DNA from: Nocardia pneumoniae NBRC 100136
GTDB taxonomy: Bacteria > Actinomycetota > Actinomycetes > Mycobacteriales > Mycobacteriaceae
DNA length: 64,000 nt
Assembly: GCF_000308755.1 (NCBI RefSeq)
Contig: NZ_BAGF01000040.1
Location: 186,001-250,000 of the forward strand
Direction: 5' to 3'
Under the pieces are notes generated by a model. That model did no database searches, was not told where the DNA came from, and saw only the letters and a program-made list of their open reading frames with translations. The position numbers and the translations under genes are program-made. Below, piece by piece: positions 26,864 through 34,085 of the stretch; positions within the stretch are counted from its first letter, which is position 1, and every line of letters begins with the position of its first letter.

Positions 26864-27802
26864 ATGTCCCTGTATGTCGTCATCGGAGCCGGTCCGGTCG
26901 GATCCGCCACCGCTCAGCTGCTCGCCGCGCGCGGCGACCGGGTGCGCTTGATCACCAGGCGCGGTCACGGCCCCGATCATCCGCTGATCGAACGTATCGC
27001 CGCCGACGCGACCGATGCCGCGGTGTTGAGCCGGCATTGTGCGGGCGCGGGCGTCGTCTTCCAGTGTGCTCAGCCGCCGTACCACCGCTGGACCGCCGAC
27101 TTCCCGCCACTTGCCGCCGCTGTGCTCCAGGCGGCGGAGGTGACCGGCGCCGGATTGCTCAGCGTCGGAAATTTGTATGGCTACGGGCAGGTCGACGGGT
27201 CGATCACCGAGCGGCAACCGCTGCGCCCCAACAGCGGAAAAGGGCGGGTGCGGGCGGAATTGTGGGCCGAGGCGCTGGCCGCCCACGAAGCGGGCCGAAT
27301 CCGCACCGCCGAGGTGCGTGGGTCGGATTACCTTGGCGCCGGGGCGAATTCCGTATTCACGGCCTTGGCGCTGCCCGCGGTGCTGGCCGGCCGCCGGGTG
27401 CTGTTCCCCGCTGATCTGGACACCGCGCACAGCTGGACCGATGTCGGTGACACCGCGCGCACTCTGGTCGCGGTAGCGGATGACGAGAATGCCTGGGGGC
27501 GAGCATGGCATACACCGACGGCGCCGCCGATGTCCATCCGCCAGCTGGCCGAACTGGCCGCGACGGTCGCCGATGCGCCACCTGCACGCGTCGGCCGCAT
27601 GCCCGCCGCGATGCTCTGGGCCGCTGGGCTTTTCAATCCCGACGCCCGCGAGCTGACCGAGCTGCGCTACCAGTTCGATCGTCCGTTCGTCATAGATTCT
27701 TCCGCCGCCACCGCCGCATTCGGCATAGAACCGACCCCCACCGCAGACGCGTTGCGCGCCACCATTGCCGCCCTGCGCCCCGAACCGGTATCCCACGATT
27801 GA
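26864..27802 (+). CDS. NAD(P)-dependent epimerase/dehydratase family protein
   Basis: 312 residues. N-terminal Rossmann V-I-G-A-G-P-V-G-S-A at 5-14 followed by R-R-G, suggesting NADP(H). An extended-SDR body lacks a standard Y-x3-K (G-N-L-Y-G-Y-G is at the usual place), so it may be an atypical reductase or a redox sensor protein. The ATG at 26864 has a GGATGG site. It is under a strong TTGACA promoter with operators for the divergent TetR repressor, so it is probably induced by the TetR ligand and may act on it. Confidence 0.85.
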   Translation: MSLYVVIGAGPVGSATAQLLAARGDRVRLITRRGHGPDHPLIERIAADATDAAVLSRHCAGAGVVFQCAQPPYHRWTADFPPLAAAVLQAAEVTGAGLLSVGNLYGYGQVDGSITERQPLRPNSGKGRVRAELWAEALAAHEAGRIRTAEVRGSDYLGAGANSVFTALALPAVLAGRRVLFPADLDTAHSWTDVGDTARTLVAVADDENAWGRAWHTPTAPPMSIRQLAELAATVADAPPARVGRMPAAMLWAAGLFNPDARELTELRYQFDRPFVIDSSAATAAFGIEPTPTADALRATIAALRPEPVSHD

Positions 27803-27886
27803 TGGGGCAGTGGCCTGGTGCACGTCGCGGGCGCTCCTACATCCCAGGCCCGGAGCATGCGCCGGTCGATCGGCGGCAGGTCCGGA

Positions 27887-28549
27887 TTACGTCACGCGGT
27901 CGTGCAGAGTCAGCAGGAGATGGTCGAAATGGGTGCGCTGCTGAACCAGCGCACCGCCCATCGCGACGACGTCGGAGGCGAGTTGCTCCGCCAGCGTGCG
28001 GATCTTGACGTTGGTTTCCTGCGAGCGCCAGCGCAGCACCCGGAACGCCTGTTCGGCATTGATGCCGTAGACGAACATGACGATGCCTTTGGCCTGTTCG
28101 ATCACCGCGCGGGCGTCGATGAGGTCGGGCAGCAGGTCGTCGAGAGCTTCCTGGCGGTTGTCCTGGAGCGTCTCGGTGACATCGAGGTAGTAGCCCGCGG
28201 TGCCGACCACGGCGCCCTGCTCGTCGAGCATCTGTTCGCCGATCACGATCACGTCGTGCGTGTCGCCCGACGTGTCGATGATCCGGTGGCGGCTGCAGAA
28301 CGGGGCAGCCGTCTCGATGGCGTCGGTGAGCGTCTCGGCGACCCGCTCGCGGTCGTCGGGGTGCTGATGGCTCAGCACCAGCTCGGTGGACGGCTCGGCC
28401 TCGCCGGGGGAGTAGCCGTGCATCGCGGCGACGTCCTCGGACCACTCCCACCGCTGATCGTCGAACCAGAATCGAAAACTTCCGATGTCCGGGCAGCCGC
28501 CCAGCACACTGTGCGCAGGGTCCTGTCGGCACTGGCCCGTCTCTGTCAT
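27887..28549 (-). CDS. PAS-ANTAR domain RNA-binding antiterminator
   Basis: 220 residues. An N-terminal PAS fold (about 25-130: F-R-F-W-F-D-D-Q-R-W-E-W-S-E-D, then H-P-D-D-R) and a C-terminal ANTAR helix bundle (about 140-205: I-D-A-R-A-V-I-E-Q-A-K-G-I-V-M) with the signature A-x-I-x-x-A-K-G. ANTAR proteins bind paired hexaloop hairpins in mRNA leaders and prevent termination. The PAS domain is the presumed sensor. No target hairpins were seen next to the gene. It is convergent with the epimerase gene. Confidence 0.9.
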   Translation of the reverse strand: MTETGQCRQDPAHSVLGGCPDIGSFRFWFDDQRWEWSEDVAAMHGYSPGEAEPSTELVLSHQHPDDRERVAETLTDAIETAAPFCSRHRIIDTSGDTHDVIVIGEQMLDEQGAVVGTAGYYLDVTETLQDNRQEALDDLLPDLIDARAVIEQAKGIVMFVYGINAEQAFRVLRWRSQETNVKIRTLAEQLASDVVAMGGALVQQRTHFDHLLLTLHDRVT

Positions 28550-28980
28550 TTGTCCAGTATGGCTCCACCACCTGCCCGGCTCGGGCGGAGGTCCCTGGTG
28601 GCCCGGTGAGGGTGACCGGTGTGTTGTCTGCGCGAACGCGGTTGCCTGAAGCTCGCCAGGGCTGATGTGCCGTCGGGCTCACAGTCGACCCGGCCGGTGT
28701 GATCCATGCCGAGAGCCGGTTCGTGGGACGGCCGGAAGCCATGGTCACGCCGAGTAAGCCTGCACGTGCAAGCGCGGCCCGGTGTCTGGTAACCCATCGA
28801 AATTCCGATGTCTGAAATCGGCAGTCTTATTCGTCACCTATGGATGGGCAGGACTACCTTCGACGGTGTCGCCGCTGACGACCCACCGTGCCCGTAGCAG
28901 CGCTGAGGGATGCGGTCGAGTCAGCGCGACATGTTCGATGATCGAACCCCGGTTACCGGGTTCCGGAAGACGGAGACAAC
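28550..28980. other. Intergenic region without recognised gene
   Basis: 431 bases between the ANTAR gene and the PfpI-type gene. Only short implausible ORFs occur (for example an 83-codon Arg/His-rich frame on the minus strand). An imperfect dyad GAACCC-N8-GGGTTC (28944-28963) lies just before the PfpI ATG and may be an operator. Nothing else is recognised. Confidence 0.5.
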
Positions 28981-29676
28981 ATGTCGAAGATCCTTTTCGT
29001 GATGACCGGCGTCGACTACTGGACGCTCGCCGACGGGACGAAGCACCCGACCGGCTTCTGGGCCGAGGAGTTCGTGGTGCCCTTCGAGAAGCTGAAGGCC
29101 GCGGGCCACGAGATCGTCGTCGCCACGCCCGGCGGCGTCGTACCGAGCGTGGACCGGAGCAGCCTCGCCGCGGAGGTCAACGGCGGCCAGGAGACCGCCG
29201 AGCACCGCGCCCAGGTGATCGCCACGAGTGCCGAACTGAACAACCCCGTCGTCTTGGCGGATGTCGACCTCGACGAGTACGCCGCGGTGTTCTACCCCGG
29301 CGGGCACGGACCGATGGAAGATCTCGCGGTCGACGCCGACTCCGGCCGCCTGCTCACCGCCGCCCTGGCATCGGGCAAGCCCTTGGCGGTGGTGTGCCAT
29401 GCACCGGCCGCGCTGCTGGCCGCCACCGAGGACGGCGGCGCCAACAGCTTCGCGGGATACACCTTGACCGGTTTCACCAACGCCGAAGAGACGCAGGCCG
29501 GTTTCGCCGACAAAGCCAAGTGGCTGCTCCAGGACCGCTTGGTCCAGAACGGTGCCGAGTTCCGCGAGGCCGACCCGTGGACGCCGAACGTGGTGGTGGA
29601 CCGCACGCTGATCACGGGCCAGAACCCGGCCTCCTCGGCGGGTGTCGCGGACGAATTGCTGAAGACCCTCGGCTGA
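28981..29676 (+). CDS. DJ-1/PfpI (type 1 glutamine amidotransferase-like) protein, Hsp31-like
   Basis: 231 residues. Nucleophile elbow A-V-V-C-H-A-P-A-A-L (Cys near 139) and G-F-W-A-E-E near 29, where the conserved acidic residue sits. F-Y-P-G-G-H-G-P-M-E-D-L is near 103. This matches the Hsp31-type branch, whose members act as glyoxalase III/deglycase or chaperone-like stress proteins in the cytoplasm. The sequence cannot separate these activities. It stands alone, after 431 bases without a gene and before the conflict-type cluster. Confidence 0.88.
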   Translation: MSKILFVMTGVDYWTLADGTKHPTGFWAEEFVVPFEKLKAAGHEIVVATPGGVVPSVDRSSLAAEVNGGQETAEHRAQVIATSAELNNPVVLADVDLDEYAAVFYPGGHGPMEDLAVDADSGRLLTAALASGKPLAVVCHAPAALLAATEDGGANSFAGYTLTGFTNAEETQAGFADKAKWLLQDRLVQNGAEFREADPWTPNVVVDRTLITGQNPASSAGVADELLKTLG

Positions 29677-29779
29677 TCGCGGTCGCCGACCGGCTCCGGT
29701 GCCGTGCTCGGCCCCGGAGCCGGATCGCGGTGTGCGGGTAGGCGCCGCACGTCAGCCGGATCTGCCGACCGACGGCCGA

Positions 29780-29847
29780 TTCAATTCTCGATTGAACAAA
29801 TTGTATCGACCATAAATGGACTCCATTTCCGAGTAGTTCACTACTCG
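29780..29847. promoter_or_regulatory. AT-rich promoter region of the conflict-type cluster with two palindromes
   Basis: TTCAAT-TCTCG-ATTGAA (29780-29796) and CGAGTAGT-TC-ACTACTCG (29830-29847) are both perfect. Base composition here is much more AT-rich than the flanks. TTGAAC at 29792 could serve as a -35, but no -10 at ideal spacing is clear. The second palindrome contains GAGTAG-N4-CTACTC, which recurs before the BTAD regulator gene. Confidence 0.5.
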
Positions 29848-29924
29848 TGCACCTCTCGTCCGGCGAACGAAGGATGGTGGTGCTGGTGGCGTGCGCCCGG
29901 CGTAACCCGAACATGGAGTCGACA

Positions 29925-30992
29925 ATGCCTGCGAAAAGCCATTCATCATTTGACCATCGGCAGGGCGGCCTGCTCATCGCCCTGCACAAGTTCATCGGGA
30001 CCACGGGTGAGGATTTGCTCGTGGATCCCGATATTTCCTCGATCGGTCTCGGCTACAAGGAGATCGACGGGGAACCGGCCACCGAGATATCGGTGCGGTT
30101 CGCCGTGAACGAGAAGGTATCCGAACCGGAAGCGTTCGAAGCGCTCGGAACGTCGATTCCGGAGCGCATCACCGTCGAGGAGGCCGCGGCCGCGACGGGA
30201 TACGACGCACGTTTCCTCGCGTCGCCGATTCCGCTGCCTGTGGTCGACGCACGGGTTCGCCCGGACGTCGCAACAACGTTCGACGGTTCGGAGGTGCTGC
30301 ACTACACGCATTTCTCCCTCGCAATGCGCCGCTCGCGTAAGTTCGCCATCTGGGTGGCGTGGAACATCGATGGCGCCTCGATCCGAAAACTCTCGCGAAA
30401 GAGGATCGATTTCGTCAAAGACCCGAGACTCGATGCGGACGCACAGGTCGGCAACGAGTTGTACCGCGACAACCGGCTCGATCGCGGCCACCTCGCGCGA
30501 CGGGCCGACCTGCTCTGGGGCAGTCCGGCCGAGGCCGCGACGGCCAACAGGGACTCGTTCTTCTACACCAACATCACGCCGCAGATGGACGACTTCAACC
30601 AGAGCGCGCGCAACGGACTCTGGGGCCGTCTCGAAGACGCGGTCTTCGCCGACGCCAGCGTCGACGACCTCAAAGTCAGCGCGTTCGGCGGCCCGGTCTT
30701 CGCCGACGACGACCGGGAGTTCCGGCAAGTCAAGATCCCGCGCGAGTTCTGGAAGATCATCGCGTTCGTGGAGAACGGCGAACTGAAGGCCCGCGGATTC
30801 CTGTTGAGCCAGAATCTGCGGCCGCTCGAAGCGCTGGATCTGGACGAGTTCCGCGTCTTCCAGGTTCCGTTGACCGAAATCGAGCGGCGCGCGCTCGTCC
30901 ACTTCCCGCAAACCTTGCGGGAGGCGGATCTCCACGTGGCGCCGGAGGAATTGTCCATTCCGTTGAGCGCGGTTTCGGAGATCCAATGGTGA
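29925..30992 (+). CDS. DNA/RNA non-specific endonuclease (NucA-like)
   Basis: 355 residues from the ATG at 29925, preceded by GGAG. C-terminal half is a beta-beta-alpha-metal nuclease: D-R-G-H (186-189, general-base His189), F-F-Y-T-N-I-T-P-Q near 212 and F-N-Q (about 224-226) with W-x-x-L-E (Glu237) for Mg binding. There is no signal peptide, unlike secreted NucA, so it would act inside the cell. The N-terminal 60 residues (I-G-L-G-Y-K-E-I-D-G-E-P) resemble the short domain that often precedes bacterial trypsin-like proteases. It is the first gene of the six-gene conflict-type cluster and could destroy nucleic acid on activation. Confidence 0.88.
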   Translation: MPAKSHSSFDHRQGGLLIALHKFIGTTGEDLLVDPDISSIGLGYKEIDGEPATEISVRFAVNEKVSEPEAFEALGTSIPERITVEEAAAATGYDARFLASPIPLPVVDARVRPDVATTFDGSEVLHYTHFSLAMRRSRKFAIWVAWNIDGASIRKLSRKRIDFVKDPRLDADAQVGNELYRDNRLDRGHLARRADLLWGSPAEAATANRDSFFYTNITPQMDDFNQSARNGLWGRLEDAVFADASVDDLKVSAFGGPVFADDDREFRQVKIPREFWKIIAFVENGELKARGFLLSQNLRPLEALDLDEFRVFQVPLTEIERRALVHFPQTLREADLHVAPEELSIPLSAVSEIQW

Positions 30993-30996
30993 TCAC

Positions 30997-31010
30997 GTAG
31001 TCGGCTACTC
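30997..31010. promoter_or_regulatory. GTAG-N4-CTACTC element before BTAD regulator
   Basis: GTAG-TCGG-CTACTC matches the palindrome at 29830-29847 in both half-sites (GTAG and CTACTC) with the same 4-base spacing. It lies just after the nuclease stop. A single GAGTAG half-site occurs at 31908-31913, before the protease gene. Confidence 0.45.
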
Positions 31011-31087
31011 ACGCCGACAGTCGGTGGTATGGGCATGATGTCCGATATGCGGTAGCCGAGATCGACCGGCCGCCGTGCGTCCGCGAA

Positions 31088-31906
31088 ATGAAGACCGACG
31101 CGCGATCGAGTGGTGAAATGGTGCTCATCGACCACAATGCCATGCATACGACGTGTTTCCAGCTCACGTTGGTCGAGGAATTCGCCCTGCACAGCGGCGG
31201 CCGCCGGCTTTCCGTTCCGCACGCGGCGGAACGGGTGCTGACCTATCTCGCACTGCTGAATCGACCGGTCGCTCGTGGCCGCCTTGCCGGTGCGCTGTGG
31301 CCGGAATGCGCTGATCGCTGCGCGGCGCAGCGTCTGCGCACCGCCCTGTGGCGTTTGCGCCGCGTCCAGGACGCAGTCGTGGAGATCAACGGCGATCGAC
31401 TGCGCCTGCACCCGGACATATCCGTCGATCTGGCATACCTCACCGAATTGGCGCACCGACTGGTTCACCAGCCTTGCCCGGAGGATCTCGCGCGAGTTCC
31501 ACTGCTGCTCAATCGCGGGGAGCTGCTGCCGGACTGGGACGAGGAGTGGGTGGTCGTCGACCGGGAACGGTATCGATTGGCCCGGGTCGCGGCGCTCGAA
31601 TCGGCGGCCGAAGCATTGCTGGGGCGTCGGCAGGGCGGCGCCGCCCTGATGGCCGCGTCGGCGGTTGTGGCGGCAGAGCCGCTGCGAGAAAGCTCCCGCC
31701 GGATTCTGATGCGGATCCATCTCGCGCAGGGCAACAAGATCGACGCCCTCCGTGAATACCAGCGATACCGAGACCTGCTGTGGGCCGAGTTCGGCGCGCG
31801 GCCGTCGCCGGAAATCGACGACCTGCGCCTTCGCGTCAACGAGTGCGATGCCGCGTCGGTCGAGTGGCTCCTGGATCACCGGCACGAGGCACTACGGGCG
31901 CCGTGA
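31088..31906 (+). CDS. BTAD/AfsR-SARP-type transcriptional regulator
   Basis: 272 residues. Winged-helix DNA-binding region near 45-95 (E-R-V-L-T-Y-L-A-L-L-N-R-P-V-A-R-G-R-L-A-G-A-L-W-P then L-R-T-A-L-W-R-L-R-R), followed by a bacterial transcriptional activation domain (about 110-255, ending R-I-L-M-R-I-H-L-A-Q-G-N and A-L-R-E-Y-Q-R-Y-R-D-L-L). This is the short SARP layout without ATPase. The start could also be at 31118 or 31142. It sits inside the conflict-type cluster and is the obvious candidate activator of it, binding the GAGTAG/CTACTC elements (inference). Confidence 0.88.
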   Translation: MKTDARSSGEMVLIDHNAMHTTCFQLTLVEEFALHSGGRRLSVPHAAERVLTYLALLNRPVARGRLAGALWPECADRCAAQRLRTALWRLRRVQDAVVEINGDRLRLHPDISVDLAYLTELAHRLVHQPCPEDLARVPLLLNRGELLPDWDEEWVVVDRERYRLARVAALESAAEALLGRRQGGAALMAASAVVAAEPLRESSRRILMRIHLAQGNKIDALREYQRYRDLLWAEFGARPSPEIDDLRLRVNECDAASVEWLLDHRHEALRAP

Positions 31907-32009
31907 CGAGTAGGGCAACGGCGAGGTGACGGTGCTGTGACGCGCACGAGGAACACTCCGCCGGGAGCGGACGTGACAACACCAATTTCTCTCCCAGGGC
32001 GGACGGACC

Positions 32010-34085
32010 ATGAATTCTCGAATCCAGGCGGCGTGGTTGAAGCAGATCGAGGCCGCCGCGGAGCGTTACGACGCGACCGAGACCAAGCGCGAGGACATCG
32101 AGCAACTCCGCAGAATGAAGGACAGCACGGTCGTCGACTCCCCGGAACAGATCAGCGCTCGCGCACAGCGGCTGGCGGCCAGCGGCGAGATGCCCGTGGA
32201 GGCCATGATCGAAGTCGGCCGGACCGAGCCCTCCGACCGGATCACCACCCTCGAGCGGATCATCGGCGCCAGCAACGAACTCCAGCCGGCCAACTTCCTG
32301 GCCCGCGGCGCTCGCACGGCGGCGACGGTCGCGCGGATCTCGCTGATTCGCAATGGCCGAGAGATCCCGATGGGCACCGGTTTCCTGGTATCGCCCAGAC
32401 TGCTCCTGACCAACAATCACGTGCTTGCCGACCAGGACACCGCCCGGCAGGTCGTGGTCGAATTCGGCGCCGAGACGACAATCGACAACAACCCCTGCCT
32501 TCCACTGCGGTTCCGTCTCGACCCCGACTTCTTCGTGACCGATGAGCACCTGGACTTCACCCTGGTGCCGGTCCGTCCCGGTACCGACGGCAAACCGCCA
32601 GGGGACGTCGTCGGCTGGTGGAACCGCCTGATCAGGGACCAGGGCAAGATCGTCATCGGTGAGGCGATGAACATCATCGGCCATCCGATGGGCAGGCTCA
32701 AGGAGATCGGGATCCGCAAGAACCAGCTCGACCTGCAGCTCGATCACTTCCTGCACTACTCGACCGACACCGAACCGGGAAACTCCGGCTCCCCGGTTTT
32801 CAACGACCAGTGGGAGGTCGTCGCGCTGCACCACTCCGGTGTGCCGTGCACCGACGAGCAAGGACGGATCCTGCGCCGCGACGGAACAGTCTGGCGTCAG
32901 GGCGACGGCGACGACGCAATCGCCTGGACGGCCAACGAGGGTGTGCGAATCAGTGCGATCCTCGGGCACCTGGCCGGACTGCCGCGCTCGGCACGCGACG
33001 AGGAACTCCTCGCCGAACTCGGTCCCGACTGCGGACTGGTCGCCGGACCATCGGCGTTCGACCGAATCGCACCTGCCGAGGACAGCATCGAGCCCGCGGC
33101 TCCAGCTGCGACGCCGCGGGAGAGTACCGGAGTCCGGGGCGGCGTCACCGCCCGAGCAGGCGCTTTCGGCGGCACACGTCATCTGCTGTTCCTGCACGGC
33201 CGCAGCCAGCACGGTCGCGATCCCGAGCTCCTGCGCCGGGAGTGGACCGCCGGACTGAACAAAGGCCTGACCCTTGCCGGGCTCAGCCCGCTCGATCCCG
33301 CGGACGCGTACTTTCCCTTCTACGGCGATCGTTTGGCGGCCCTGCTGCAGCCTCTCGAGCGAACCACCCTCGCGCCCGAGACGATGGCCGTCGACCATGC
33401 CCTGGCAATGGCTCCGCCCACACCGCAGGCCCGTCAGCTGTACGACCAGATCTTGCAGAACGCGGCCGCGGATGCGGGCATGCCGTCCGATGACGATCAA
33501 CCGGCGCAAGCCATCGAGGTGGAAGGACTCGGTTCGATCGGTAGCGCGATCGTGAGCAAGCTGCAGCGACAGCTGAGCTGGCTGGCCGCCCGCAGCGATC
33601 TGGACGAGCTCGTCATCGCGCAAGTCTTCCGTGACGTCGCCACCTACCTCGCCGACGAGCGGATCCGGCAAGCGGTACTCGACTGCGTCCTCGAGACCGT
33701 CCCCGCTTCGGGGCGGCTCACCCTGGTCAGCCACAGTCTCGGCACCGTGGTCGCGATGGACCTGCTCACCCGGCTCCAGCCCCAGCTCGACGTCGCCGTG
33801 CTGGTCACCCTCGGCAGCCCCCTGGGGTTGGACGCCGTCCACGACAAACTCCTGGTCGCGGGGCCGCACCGGCCAGAACGTGTCGGCGACTGGCTGAATG
33901 CCTGGTCCGCGGTGGATCCGATCACGATCGGATGCCCACTGCGCCATATCTGGAAGGGGCAGCTCAGGGAGATCCCCGTCGACAATCCCAAGGAACGGGC
34001 ACACAGCATCGCCGAATACCTTGCCCATCCGGCTGTCGCGCAAGCCATCCACAGCGGTGTCGCGTCGACGACGACGGGAACATGA
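32010..34085 (+). CDS. Trypsin-like serine protease fused to an alpha/beta hydrolase
   Basis: 691 residues. Residues 1-105 are helical and uncharacterised, possibly an effector-associated adaptor. Trypsin-like domain about 106-340, with His137 in L-T-N-N-H-V-L, Asp182 in L-D-F-T-L and Ser259 in P-G-N-S-G-S-P. An acidic/Ala-Pro linker follows. Alpha/beta hydrolase domain about 388-680, with L-L-F-L-H-G-R at 392-398, nucleophile Ser576 in S-H-S-L-G, Asp636 in S-A-V-D-P and His665 in R-A-H-S. Both triads look intact. There is no signal peptide. The TGA overlaps the NLR gene's ATG (ATGA), so the two are co-translated. It is a probable executioner or activator protease in the NLR system. Confidence 0.88.
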   Translation: MNSRIQAAWLKQIEAAAERYDATETKREDIEQLRRMKDSTVVDSPEQISARAQRLAASGEMPVEAMIEVGRTEPSDRITTLERIIGASNELQPANFLARGARTAATVARISLIRNGREIPMGTGFLVSPRLLLTNNHVLADQDTARQVVVEFGAETTIDNNPCLPLRFRLDPDFFVTDEHLDFTLVPVRPGTDGKPPGDVVGWWNRLIRDQGKIVIGEAMNIIGHPMGRLKEIGIRKNQLDLQLDHFLHYSTDTEPGNSGSPVFNDQWEVVALHHSGVPCTDEQGRILRRDGTVWRQGDGDDAIAWTANEGVRISAILGHLAGLPRSARDEELLAELGPDCGLVAGPSAFDRIAPAEDSIEPAAPAATPRESTGVRGGVTARAGAFGGTRHLLFLHGRSQHGRDPELLRREWTAGLNKGLTLAGLSPLDPADAYFPFYGDRLAALLQPLERTTLAPETMAVDHALAMAPPTPQARQLYDQILQNAAADAGMPSDDDQPAQAIEVEGLGSIGSAIVSKLQRQLSWLAARSDLDELVIAQVFRDVATYLADERIRQAVLDCVLETVPASGRLTLVSHSLGTVVAMDLLTRLQPQLDVAVLVTLGSPLGLDAVHDKLLVAGPHRPERVGDWLNAWSAVDPITIGCPLRHIWKGQLREIPVDNPKERAHSIAEYLAHPAVAQAIHSGVASTTTGT

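Noticed and set aside
27803..27886. Terminator between the convergent epimerase and ANTAR genes
   Set aside because: No convincing stem-loop could be found in the 84 bases.
28546..28797. 83-codon minus-strand ORF upstream of the ANTAR gene
   Set aside because: Arg/His-rich composition typical of chance frames in GC-rich DNA and no ribosome site.
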